Below are positions 1 through 9,779 of a stretch of 64,000 nucleotides of DNA, piece by piece. The translations under genes were made by a program, and so were the position numbers. The stretch's first letter is position 1; each line of letters begins with the position of its first letter. The DNA comes from Orthonyx spaldingii. Its lineage: Eukaryota; Chordata; Aves; Passeriformes; Orthonychidae. The DNA is taken from positions 80,740-144,739 of the forward strand of contig VZTJ01005469.1 of NCBI GenBank assembly GCA_013397795.1, written 5' to 3'. The notes under the pieces were generated by a model. The model saw only the letters and a list, made by a program, of their open reading frames with translations. It did no database searches and was not told the origin of the DNA.

Positions 1-324
1 TCTAAGAAGAGCAATCCCCATAAAATGCATTTCCTGGCTTTTTTCTGGGCTCCTCTTCTGTTGTTTGGTTTATGCAAAACCTTGAAATACTCTGTGGATG
101 GCTTTATGAAATTACAACTTCCAAACAGGCTTCTAACAAACTTTTAGAATTACATACTAGCAATAGTCTATCTTTGACTTAAAAGTGCATACACATTCAA
201 AAGTTTTATACATTTCCTAGACATCTTTTAAACAGACAGAAATCCTAGCAGATGTTTTAGTTCTCAAGGGGGAAAAAAAAGTAGTTAAATTCACAATTTC
301 AACAAGTGTTCCATGGAAAGCCTA
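1..324 (-). other. TOPORS: TOPORS 3' UTR (partial)
   Basis: This is the minus-strand sequence directly after the TOPORS stop codon. It is AT-rich with no open frame of note. I see no AATAAA or ATTAAA on the minus strand here, so the polyadenylation site probably lies beyond the left edge of the window. Confidence 0.6.
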
Positions 325-3303
325 CTACATTTTTTCTTCTGGGAAATCAAACCATGAGGATCTGTTGACAAGTCTCTTTGGCAGTCTTAGTATCAATGGC
401 TCTCTCTCTGGACACTCTAGGAAGGAAGTCCTGGGGGAAGGCAGTTGACTGGAAGGCGCTGCTGGTGCTTCCTGAACATAATTGGTTACAGTTTCTGGGT
501 GAGAGATGTTACTGCTGGTATTCCCTGTGCTAACATCCTGATCAGTTGCTATTTCATGATGTTTGCCATTAGCATTTCTAACGTCACTATCTAAGTTTTC
601 CCTTGTGCCAGGGATACCATACTTTCTGTCTACTCCTCCAGTTTCCTCACATCCTGGCCTCCTCAGAAAAGAAGATGGAGACTCATTTTCCCTCTCATTT
701 ATCTGAGTTGTGCCTGTCCATGTAATATTGCTGTCCCATTCGGTACTTTCTGGCTCCTTGCTACTATCACTATCAATAGTAATCACCACCGGAGAAGAAT
801 GTACCGAGTTATTCATGTGATGTTTCCGGTGTTTCTTCTTATGCTTCTTCTTTTTCTTTTTAAGATGCCTCATTGTGTCTGTTGCTTTTCCTTCATAGAC
901 TATCTCCACACTTGGACTCCTCATTTTCTTTTTCCTTTTCTTACGCTTTGTCTCGCTGCTTGCTCGATTGTCTGACAGGCTGTCTTCGTTTTTGCAGCAG
1001 TCACCAAATTTTGAGGAAGTTTTCTTGGAGTCGTTTTCTCTTTCTAGGCTTGTGCTCTCCATGAATGCATTCTCCAGGTGGCGAGTTTTGTACTTCCTTT
1101 TTCCACCAGGCTTTTCACTTTTCATTCTATCAGTTCCTCCAGAAGGAGTCCTTGATCTGTTGCTTGACCGACTCCTTGACCTGCATCTTTCATAACAGTA
1201 ATAGTGTCTCTCATGGAGTCCCCTCTGGCTATGCAAATCTGTCCTCTCAATAAATGAACGTATCCTGTATTCGGGACTAGCAGATTGCCTTGAGTAAAGA
1301 GTGTTAGAGCGGGTCCTCCTTCTGCTGGAAGATTCATAGCTGTCTCCAAACACCTTGCGACTACAGAAAGCAGAACCCCACTGGTGTCTGCTTTGATAAC
1401 TGTCTCTTACGTAATAGCGATCGCTGTCTCTACTTCTTGATCTCCTTTTACTGTGGCCTTTGCTACGTGATCGTGACCTGCTCACTTCTCTGGATGGAGT
1501 GCTCTCGCCACTTAGAGACCCCCTCTGGCTTTTCAGAGAGGCTCTGGTGTCATGAGCCCTTGACCTTCTGCTGCTTCTTTTGCTCCTGTGTTTGCTACTA
1601 TCTCTGCTTCTTGATCGTCTCCTTTTAAGTTGGCTTTTGCTATGGTGCTCCCTTCTAGACCGATGGCCGTGACTGCCTCGACTGTCCTGTGAACAGGACT
1701 GTGGACTTCTGGACCTTCCCTTTTTAGACAGTCTGTGATTCCAAGGGGAGCATACTGTGTCACTCCCTGGAGAGGGGCTCCAGCTCAAGTCCTGTGGAGG
1801 CAGATCTTTCCTTTTACATTTGTTCTTCTCATCCTCTTTTGATTCCATTTTCTCAACTGCAGGAGATAAACAGCTTCTACAACTTCCTATATCTTCCCTA
1901 TATGCTGGGGAATGTGGTGAGAAACTCCTGCTTGGTTCACTGTCACTCCAGCTGTGACAAGGGACTGGTCGCTGTTTCTTGATATCTTCGCTTTTCTCTT
2001 CCCTGATGGACTCTTCAGAGTCAGAGGACAGCTCAACCACTTCTGGTGTCCTCTCAGCTAACGGCTTAACATACCCAACAATGACACAATTGTCTGAGGA
2101 AGAGCCACTGTCATTTGAGTCAGCATGAGCCTGTAACTCAGTCTGCAATTTGGTTCTTCGACTCCCTGTAGCAGAGTCCTCATCAGAACTTTCTGATGAC
2201 TCTAGAGGAGAAGCCATGGTTGCACGAACCTCTTCTGAAATGGAATAGGAAGGCCCTGGAGTTTCATCATCCCAGGGGGCCTGACCAAGACCAGGTACAG
2301 ACAAACTATTATCTGGCCCTTGCGAGTATGCCACATCTGGAGATATTGTAATAATTGATGAGTCTGAGTGGCTTCCTTCCTCATATGATGGTGCAGGACA
2401 ATCATAATTGGCATGTTGATCATATGCTTCTAAGTTAAAAGGACAACGAGCAAAACTGATGAATTCATGCAGGAAGTGTTCAGTCCGATTCAACAAAAAC
2501 GGCTTTAAATCATCAGCAAAGGCTTGACTTTCCAGATCATATCTAGTCACATTACTCATGATAATGTGCTGTACAATATTGATCAAAGATCCATGGGCAC
2601 CAAACAGGACTGTGAGTTCTCGCTTCAACCAAGGAACTAGCCGGTGAAGGCAAGCAGGGTTGCGGCGGAAAAACTCTGCCGAAATGTCTCGGTATCGGCC
2701 ACCATCCTGAATGCTGCGGATGCGCACGCCTGTGCGGTACAGAGCCCTGCGGAAGTTGATCATGTCCTCCTCCTGAATCTGCCGCAGAGATCTGCCCTCT
2801 GCGCTAGCCTTTCTCCTTGAGGCCAGCCTCCTGATCATCTGCTGAATCTCTCGGTGTCTGTGTCGCACTGGTTCGCTTGACAACCCTTCAAACAACATCC
2901 CATTATCTGGTGGGGACAGCATCCTTCGGGAAGGGGAACTGCGTGCGCGGCGCTCCCTTGTTAAGGTAGTACGGTAACGAAACCTCCGGCCATCAGGGCT
3001 GGCAAAAGAGCTAGTTTCTAAAGGGCTGAGTATATACTCCTTAAAGTCATCTTCAGCTCGAATCGTATGGAAAATGGAAAAAAAGGGTTGCTTGCAAAGG
3101 GGACACTCTGCTTTGTTTTTTGACCATTCTTGGACACAGCGGAAGCAGAACCTATGCAAGCAGCGATCTAGATATGCAACATTGTCAAATCTATCCAGGC
3201 AGATAGGGCATTTGGAGTCAGGAGACGCATCTGTCGGCAGCTTACTGGTGCTGGCTTTTGGGGAAAATTTGCTATCTTCTGCAAACTCCTTGTCTGAAGT
3301 CAT
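325..3303 (-). CDS. TOPORS: TOPORS, RING-type E3 ubiquitin/SUMO ligase (main coding exon)
   Basis: The protein of 992 residues opens with a C3HC4 RING finger: C32, C35, C48, H50, C53, C56, C67, C70. A conserved block around residues 180-300 (including GGRYRDISAEFFRR) matches the vertebrate TOPORS body. Residues about 540-730 are rich in RS/SR dipeptides, and lysine-rich stretches near 786-793 and 814-829 look like nuclear localisation signals. Several hydrophobic SUMO-interaction-like motifs are visible (IITI 317, VIVGYV 407, VVELSSDSEE 422, VVITIDSDSS 839). In mammals TOPORS binds topoisomerase I and p53, conjugates both ubiquitin and SUMO in nuclear bodies, also sits at centrosomes/basal bodies, and is mutated in retinitis pigmentosa 31. 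The start was chosen because a splice acceptor (tttctag, then AAC ATG) lies three bases upstream. It corresponds to the internal methionine of the longer human protein, so any upstream coding exon would be extra. No frameshift is seen. The C-terminus differs from the human one as I remember it. Confidence 0.97.
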   Translation of the reverse strand: MTSDKEFAEDSKFSPKASTSKLPTDASPDSKCPICLDRFDNVAYLDRCLHRFCFRCVQEWSKNKAECPLCKQPFFSIFHTIRAEDDFKEYILSPLETSSFASPDGRRFRYRTTLTRERRARSSPSRRMLSPPDNGMLFEGLSSEPVRHRHREIQQMIRRLASRRKASAEGRSLRQIQEEDMINFRRALYRTGVRIRSIQDGGRYRDISAEFFRRNPACLHRLVPWLKRELTVLFGAHGSLINIVQHIIMSNVTRYDLESQAFADDLKPFLLNRTEHFLHEFISFARCPFNLEAYDQHANYDCPAPSYEEGSHSDSSIITISPDVAYSQGPDNSLSVPGLGQAPWDDETPGPSYSISEEVRATMASPLESSESSDEDSATGSRRTKLQTELQAHADSNDSGSSSDNCVIVGYVKPLAERTPEVVELSSDSEESIREEKSEDIKKQRPVPCHSWSDSEPSRSFSPHSPAYREDIGSCRSCLSPAVEKMESKEDEKNKCKRKDLPPQDLSWSPSPGSDTVCSPWNHRLSKKGRSRSPQSCSQDSRGSHGHRSRREHHSKSQLKRRRSRSRDSSKHRSKRSSRRSRAHDTRASLKSQRGSLSGESTPSREVSRSRSRSKGHSKRRSRSRDSDRYYVRDSYQSRHQWGSAFCSRKVFGDSYESSSRRRTRSNTLYSRQSASPEYRIRSFIERTDLHSQRGLHERHYYCYERCRSRSRSSNRSRTPSGGTDRMKSEKPGGKRKYKTRHLENAFMESTSLERENDSKKTSSKFGDCCKNEDSLSDNRASSETKRKKRKKKMRSPSVEIVYEGKATDTMRHLKKKKKKHKKKHRKHHMNNSVHSSPVVITIDSDSSKEPESTEWDSNITWTGTTQINERENESPSSFLRRPGCEETGGVDRKYGIPGTRENLDSDVRNANGKHHEIATDQDVSTGNTSSNISHPETVTNYVQEAPAAPSSQLPSPRTSFLECPEREPLILRLPKRLVNRSSWFDFPEEKM

Positions 3304-3320
3304 GTTCTAGAAAAGACAGA
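3304..3320 (-). other. TOPORS: Splice acceptor of TOPORS coding exon
   Basis: On the minus strand a pyrimidine-rich tract (tctctgtcttttctag) ends with AG at 3308-3307. The exon begins at 3306, three bases before the ATG. This shows the coding exon is not the first exon and places the 5' exon(s) to the right, toward the CpG island. Confidence 0.85.
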
Positions 3321-4600
3321 GACAAAAGATCATTGCTACCACAGAGACGCAAAAATCTTACAGTCTACATGTAGAAACCCATAACAATTGCTTTTAAGGT
3401 TGCAAAACCCAGCAGCGGCTCTGAGAGAATGCTGAACTAAGAGGTAGCATGACTTAACTCCTTTGTCTGGCATCTCTTCACAGTGAGATATAGTTCTCCA
3501 GTGCTGCAAATTGTACACAACACTTGAATCATGCTGGCATAGATGAAGGCAACAGGCAGGCCCATCTTCTTCCCCACTCTTAAATAACTCCTTTGATGCT
3601 GTCAGTAAGTTTATGATTTACATGGCATCCTCCAAAACATTGCTTAAAAAATCTAGCATTTATGCATGGGAAGTATGAGAACAGTTAGTTCTGTACTTTA
3701 AGACAAACTAGCCAAAAGAAGTTATTGCACTTGAACTACATGATCACCTTCCAAGTTCTGCTGGACCTGTTCTGTACCTGCACACTCTGCCCCTCTTTGT
3801 TGGGTATTCATGCTGGACTACACACAGCTTGTTGGATTAGACAATACCCAGGGATGTGTTCCTGCCAAACTAAGTAATTTTTTTAAGATTGAAGCAGAAA
3901 CAACCAGATGTCATTCCTACCCCCATCCTCAAGTACGCACTGCCTTTTATCTAGTCAGAGTGTTGTGCTGGTTTTCCCTGAGATAATAAATTTTCTTCAT
4001 AGTGACTAGTCTGGTGCTGAGTTTTGAATTTGTATTGAACACAGGGTTGATAATACAGAGATGTTTTTGTTATTGCTGTGCAGGGCTTACACAGAGCCAA
4101 GGCATTTTCTGTTTTTAATACTTCCACACTGGTAAAGAAGTCAGGAGTGTGAAAGGTGGGAGGTTATGAGGAGACACAGCTGGAACAGGTAACCCAAACT
4201 GACCAAAAGGATACTCCAGACCATCTGATATCATGGTCAATATATAAAATGGGGGCAAGAAGGAGGAAAGGCGAGACATTTGGAGTGATGATGTTTATCT
4301 GCACAAATCACCGTCACACATGACAGGGCCCTGCTCTCCTGGAGATGGCTGAACACCTGCATGTCCATGGGAAGTAGTGAATGAATTCCTTGTTTTGCTT
4401 TGCTTGAGTGTGGCGTTTGGTATCCCTATTTAATTGTCCTTATCTCAACTGATGAGTTTTTCAGCTTTTACCCTTTCATTTTTCTCCCTGATCTCACTGG
4501 TCAGGGAGTGTGTGAGCGGCTGCCTGGTTGCCTGGTGGCTGGCTGGGGTGAAATAATGACAGATGTCAAACATGATTAATAAAAAAATCCATCTAATTAA
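3307..4600 (-). other. TOPORS: TOPORS intron
   Basis: No coding exon is recognised between the acceptor at 3307 and the CpG-rich region. The interval is largely occupied by an LTR (3964-4561) in the orientation opposite to the gene. The upstream donor is not resolved and may lie in or beside the assembly gap. Confidence 0.6.
3964..4561 (+). mobile_element. ERVL-like LTR, copy A (solo, in TOPORS intron)
   Basis: This is a 598-bp LTR beginning tgtgctggtttt and ending near aataatgaca. It aligns by eye over its whole length with the copies at 8174, 9780, 25808 and 41959 (reverse). Shared blocks include agggttgataa, ctgtgcagggcttacacagagccaagg, ctcctggagatggctgaacacctgc and gaattccttgttttgctttg. 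A TATA-like tatataaaa sits at 4241-4249. Flanking pentamers are agtgt and gatgt, only a 3/5 match, so a target duplication is not proven. No internal viral sequence adjoins it. The LTR is antisense to TOPORS. Confidence 0.88.
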
Positions 4601-4639
4601 AAACTATTTTAGGTTTTGGTGTTACCCTAAGGCATTACA

Positions 4640-5520
4640 ATTCAGTGGAAATGAGCTACCACGCTATTTCAAAAGCCATTAACCCACGTTTTGCAGCCGG
4701 CCAGGCAGCAGGCCTTCTCCGCCGGCAGGACACCGGGCACCATGCGGGGGATGGGGCAGCACCAGCGCTCGGGTGCCAGGGGCGCAGCCCGGGCTCTCAG
4801 AAGCGCCCGCACACCGGCGGGGCGTGAGTGGGCCCCGGCCCCGCGCCCCCGCTCCGCCCGCCGCGGCGCGNNNNNNNNNNNNNNNNNNNNNNNNNNNNNN
4901 NNNNNNNNNNNNNNNNNNNNNNNNNNNNNNNNNNNNNNNNNNNNNNNNNNNNNNNNNNNNNNNNNNNNNNNNNNNNNNNNNNNCAGGCGCTGGGCCTGGT
5001 CCGCCATCGGCGCCGGCGTTGCCAGGGGAACGGAACCCCGCGGGCGCGGAGCGGAGCCGGGCCCTGCCGGGAGCGGGGCGCCGCTGGCGCCGTCACATCC
5101 GCGCCCCGCGCAGTGACGCCGTTCCGGGGGCGGAGGCTGGGGAGGGGCTGGTGTTGGGATGTCGCCGTCGGGCGGCCGGCTCTGTCGCATGGTGCGTGCC
5201 CGCGGGGAAGCGGAGAGGATACTGCCTTGGGGCCTGGGGAGCATCTCGGGGGCGGCGGCGGCTCCTGGGGAATAAGAGCGAGGGGAGTCGCGGCTTTATT
5301 CCGCGGGTGGTGGCTGCCCTGGTGGTGCACACCGACGGCTTCGTTCTGTAGGGGCGCGGGTGGTCGCCCCGCGGCGGCTGGAGAGCCGCTTCCTGACCCA
5401 GGGGCTGCCCTAGGCAATGGCAGAACCCACCGAGGACGCCACTGGGATTGTCTTCGATGGTGCAGAGGAACCCACCGAAGGCTGGAGGAGCCGTGTGGTC
5501 GTTTGGGCAAATAAAACATA
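4640..5520. promoter_or_regulatory. TOPORS: CpG-rich TOPORS promoter / first-exon region
   Basis: GC content and CpG density rise sharply here compared with the AT-rich flanks, on both sides of the gap. An ETS-type TTCCGG (5122-5127) is followed at once by a GC box GGGGCGG (5127-5133). An RFX X-box-like GTTGCCAGGGGAAC lies at 5018-5031. The position upstream of the spliced TOPORS exon makes this the likely TOPORS promoter. The transcription start and first exon cannot be placed because of the gap. A bidirectional promoter is possible. Confidence 0.7.
4871..4983. other. Assembly gap (113 N)
   Basis: This is a run of N inside the most GC-rich part of the TOPORS promoter region. Unsequenced GC-rich DNA is a usual cause. 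It likely hides part of the first exon or core promoter. All open frames crossing it are unreliable. Confidence 0.99.
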
Positions 5521-5521
5521 A
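5417..5521 (+). CDS. Possible 34-codon small ORF, divergent from TOPORS
   Basis: An ATG at 5417 opens a 34-codon frame starting MAEPTEDATG and ending in TAA at 5519-5521. An AATAAA lies at its end (5510-5515). It contains a short internal repeat (EPTED/EPTEG). It sits at the right edge of the CpG island, pointing away from TOPORS. I know no homologue. It could be part of a divergent noncoding transcript or chance. Confidence 0.12.
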   Translation: MAEPTEDATGIVFDGAEEPTEGWRSRVVVWANKT

Positions 5522-5559
5522 ATAGCACGTAGGAAAGAAGAGGTAGGTAAAGCATAAAC

Positions 5560-6580
5560 CGTTATTAGAAAAGAGAAAAACATCTCTCCTTACTGATTCT
5601 TACTAGCAAAGAGACGCAGGTGTGCAAAGGACACAAACAAGGCCAGCTGTGCAGGCTGCCACAGGCAGGGCACAGCCTGCCACAGTACTTGCATGTATTA
5701 CTACTAGGACTCGTGTGAAATATGAGCACAGCCAGCCCTGTCCCTTTTCTTACCCACAAGTCAGTATGGACTGAAGTTCGCAAAAGCACACGTGAATTCA
5801 CAGATCCGCAGAGTTCCAGCACAGCCCTTCTGTTCATGTGATAACCCTGCCCCGTATCCTGAGCCGTTTTACTCATTCCCACTCACCAGCTGGTCCTGCT
5901 TCCTGCTCAAGAGCAAACGTACACGCTGGCACTTCCCAACAGGCAGTCCACTCCCGAAGATCTTGGGTAGCATCCTTCATACCTATCCTTCATACCCTAC
6001 CTGTGCCCAGGGCCTGCTTCTCACCAGGCAGCCCACTTTGAAGTTTGCTCAGGAGTTAACATCCCTGCCCCAAATACTTTTCGCTGGTGTTCAGGGCAGA
6101 TGCAACCTCTCTTGTGTCCACAGCAGGCAGCACCAGGAATGTGGGCTGTGACCTGCAATCCTGCTTTGTGGGGCAGTGCCAAGACTCACTCATTTTACTC
6201 AACCTCAGTTCCCCAGTCATGCACCTGGAGCACATATAGCCATCCTGCCACAGTGGCTGAAGCTGAGACCCTTGCTGTCACCTGCACCCTTTGCTGGCAT
6301 CAGGACCCTTACCCACTCCCACTACTGGCATGATAGGAGGGATTAGTATCCCCAATAGCTGTACTCTATCAACTTCCTAAGTGCTGTGTGCATGTGCCAG
6401 CTCTCAGGCAAGGTGGGACCCACTTGGATGGTTCATCTCTGGGTCATGGAAATATAAAGGTATACTTGAAAGGCATTCTAGGCTCTTCCCAGGGGTTTAT
6501 AATTTCTGAGCTGAAAAGATGCAATTCTGGAAGTAAAATGGATCTGTTTTGAGGTGTTGGTTTTCTACACAGCTGTCAAG
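5560..6580. other. Intergenic, nothing recognised
   Basis: Moderately GC-rich unique-looking sequence. Open frames are short and overlapping on both strands with no recognisable protein motif. Confidence 0.5.
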
Positions 6581-6588
6581 AGCCGAAC

Positions 6589-7725
6589 TCATGTGGCTCC
6601 TCTCCCACTGCCTGCACAGATTGGCAACACCTCATTCCACAGACCTCTTGAAACTGGGGAACAACTTTCACTTGGGGAGCCGGGCCCTCCTTCCTCTGAT
6701 ATCAGGTCCGCTAGGGTCCCTTGGTCATCAGCAGCAGAAATTTTCCCTGCCCGCAGCTGTCTGGGAATAAGAGTGTGGAAAGGTCTCATGTCTTCCTGAG
6801 CAGCAGCCACAGCACTGGCAGTGCCCACATTGTTGACAGTGGGATCTGCAGTCCCTGACCAGTGACAAAACCCAGCTCCCTTTCTGGTATGCCCTGGCAG
6901 CAGGGACAATGCCTCCTCAGGCACAACAGCAACAGCTCCCCTGGGAAAGGAGGTGAGTGGGAGTTCAGAATATTCCTGAGTTTGTTTAGCATCTCCCATC
7001 TTAGCTGCATCACCCTGCAAATACATGAAAATTGTCATGGACTCCAGCCGTGCTTGTCCAAAGGTTTCTGTGCTGACAAGCTCTCTGAGCCAAAGCTGAC
7101 TGGCTGGATCATTCTTCACTGTTCGCACCGTAAGAGCTCAGCTACAGTGTGCTCTTGTCTGTACTGTGGTGTTGAAGCCTTCATCAGCTTGCTGTTTTCC
7201 ACTCCCTGGCTAGCTGGGAATCTCCAGCAGCATGACACCAAGGGCAGGAGTTAGAAATAGTCTCTGACCACCGGCCTGCCCCAAGCTGGGTCCTCTTCAG
7301 TGTTAACTTCTCAACCTTTGTTTCAAGTTCCACCACGGGCATGCACTTGGGCAGGTATCAGTCAGTTCAGGGTTTCAGCCTGCTCTGCTGCAAACCTTCC
7401 AAGTGTCGCTTTGCAGCCAGCTTAATGGAAATCTCTGCTTTTGGCTTTGTTCCTTCTGGGTAGCACATTTGTGATCTCATATAGATGCTTTACTTCTGAG
7501 CTGCCGCAAGATGGCAAAATACTCCCTGGCATCCCTTTCAAGCTGGCTTGCCAGCACCGCAGGCTGGAGCTGTGTAGGATTACGGGAAACAGCAGCAACA
7601 GCAATAGCAGCTGAGTTTCTCTCCCTTCGACTTAGCTGCTGCTTGGCGTGCCTGCTTAGGGATGCTTCTGCAACAATCTCTGGAGGACCAAGACCTGTCC
7701 GTTTTTTCTTGTGCCTGAAGTCCAT
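6589..7725 (-). pseudogene. Degraded coding remnant, possibly retroelement gag-like
   Basis: Read on the minus strand, 7725-7477 encodes a basic, alanine- and glutamine-rich segment beginning MDFRHKKKRTGLG. A second open stretch, 7128-6589 (179 codons), follows after about 350 bases with frame breaks. Composition and spacing suggest one decayed reading frame rather than two genes. A piece of it (7193-7239) recurs inside the CR1 at 11.4 kb, so it is at least partly repetitive. A gag-like retroelement origin is a guess. I recognise no catalytic or zinc-knuckle motif. Confidence 0.3.
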
Positions 7726-7729
7726 GACT

Positions 7730-8173
7730 ACTCACTGCTCACATGAGAGACTATGACTGCTCACAAGAGAGATGAAACACTCAATAATGTCCCTGCTGAT
7801 GACAAGGACCTTGCACAAGGACAGCAAGAAGGCAGAAAGAGACCTTCCTCTTTTTATGATGTGGCCCTTAGCTAACTGAGAAACCTGTGTGATGTTTCTG
7901 CATATATTAAAAGAACTGAGAGCCTCAAAACCTTTTTCTTCTCTACCCTGTCTTGACTATTCTCTATATCCTCTCTCCTGTACTGCTGTCACAGCTCAGA
8001 GTAAATGTCGAGGGTCCTAGAAACATCTTCAGCTTCACTTCCTGATGCTGACCTGAAGTCAGGTCAGGATGATGGCAGAAGCAAGAAGCCACTTTTACCT
8101 CCCCCATAACACGGAAGTGGGATTAAAGGCCCCATAGAGATTTAGAAAATACCTCCTTCTAATCTAGTGGGAA
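7730..8173. other. Intergenic, nothing recognised
   Basis: AT-leaning sequence directly left of LTR copy B. No coding or repeat signature is recognised. Confidence 0.4.
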
Positions 8174-8737
8174 AGTGCTGGTTTTTGCTGCAGTAGGGCT
8201 AATTTTTTTCACAGTATGGAGCTGTGATTTGAATTTGTGCTGAAAAAAAGGTTGATAACATAGGGATGGGTTTTTTTCTGCTGAACCAAGGCTTTTACTG
8301 CTCGTCAACCACACTGCCAGTGAGGAGGCTGAGGGTGTAAAAGGAATTATGAGGGGACACAACTGGGACAGCTGACCCCAAATGACCCAAGAGATATCCC
8401 ATACCATATGGTGCCATGCTTAGCATATAGATCTGGGGGAAGAAGAAGGAAGGAGAGGAAGCTCAGAGTCATATCTTCCTGAGTCATCCTTACACGTGAT
8501 GGGGCCCTGTTCTCCTGGAGATGGCTGAACACCTGCCTGCCTATGGAAAGCAATGAATGAATTCCTTGTTTTGCTTTGTTTGTGTGTGTGACTTTTACTT
8601 TCCTTATTAAACTGTCTTTATCTCATCCCATGGGGTTTTTTTACTTTTACCCTTCCAATTCTCTTCCCCATCTACTGTGGAGTAGTGAGCAAGTAATTAT
8701 GGGGTGCTTAGTTTCTGGCTGGGGTTAAACTACGACA
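8174..8737 (+). mobile_element. ERVL-like LTR, copy B (probable 5' LTR)
   Basis: This 564-bp copy of the window's LTR family starts near agtgctggttttt and ends ggggttaaactacgaca. It carries ttattaaactgtctttatctc, a polyadenylation-type block shared with other copies. It lies in the same orientation as copy C, about 1 kb downstream. The left flank GGGAA (8169-8173) and the right flank of copy C, AGGAA (10368-10372), match at 4 of 5 bases, so B and C may be the two ends of one provirus. Confidence 0.88.
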
Positions 8738-9779
8738 GTCCTTCTTTAGATGCAACGTGGGGCTTAATAAACTCAGGTTATGACAGTCTGTATTGGAATG
8801 TGATAGATGAAATTTTCAGCTTTTATGGCTGTTTAATTATTAATCAGCAGGCTCCAGTGCTTGCCACAGGGCTCACTTGCCTGACTGTGTGTTACCATCC
8901 AGTGCTTGTTGGTGGCTGTTTGCTGTAGTACTGTGCTTCTTATCACCTCACTCTGCTGTGGCTGGGAACACTTTGATAACAGCCACGATGTGCCTGGGCT
9001 GGCAGGTGGCCAGGGCATTGCTGCTGCCTGCTGCTATGCTGGACACACTGGAATTCCAGTATGAACTAGAGTCAAAGGGACTGTGACGTGGGGATGAGTC
9101 CACAGTGCAGGGAAAGAGTGTGAAGAGTTCTTCCCCTGAAGAAGGAGGGGCAGGAGGTGGTCCAGGTGCTGAAGCAGAGATTCCCCTATAGCCCATGGTG
9201 AAACCATTGTCAGGCCGGTTGTCCCTCTGCATCCCGTGGAAGCCCATGGTGGACACTGTAATTGCTATAGCAGGAACCCTTTGTTGCTAGCCAGACTAGA
9301 AACAAGAGGAGGAGTTCATTACACCATGAAACCCTTCAATCTGGCACAAAATGCCCAGGGGCAGAGATTGTAATGGATGTGCCTTTAAATTGTTATAACC
9401 CATTATTTGAGTTTCACCTACAGGAATTGCTGTAATAGGAACCACATGAACCAGGGGAGGACAAGTCTTACAATAAGCAGTGCAAATGCAGCAGTGACTT
9501 GACCTGACCTGGCTCTAGGCCACATTACCTCTCCTGTCCTGAGTGACCAGCAGAACAGACAGAATCCCAACTCATGGGCCCTGAAATGAATTCAGCTGAC
9601 ATTCTATGGACATATGTTGACATTTGATGGGCTTTTGCAGGGGGTGTCCATAGACTAAGGGAATTTTATCTGTGTATTATATCTAAGAATGGAGAAGGGA
9701 TGTGGCATGTCAATGAGATTCTATTAAATCATGTAGGGCTACAGCATGATGTAAATTGTATCAAGTAAGGAGCAGAGAA
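8738..9779 (+). mobile_element. Probable internal remnant of deleted provirus
   Basis: This is about 1.04 kb between two direct LTRs. The last bases, aaggagcagagaa, are all purine but one and abut the LTR start, as a polypurine tract should. No gag, pol or env motif is recognisable and I do not see a convincing primer-binding site just after copy B. If proviral, it has lost nearly all internal sequence. It could instead be unrelated host DNA between two independent LTRs. Confidence 0.45.

Noticed and set aside
4669..5555. Long open frames on both strands across the TOPORS promoter
   Set aside because: They run through 113 unknown bases and GC-rich sequence. Overlapping frames on both strands point to composition, not coding.
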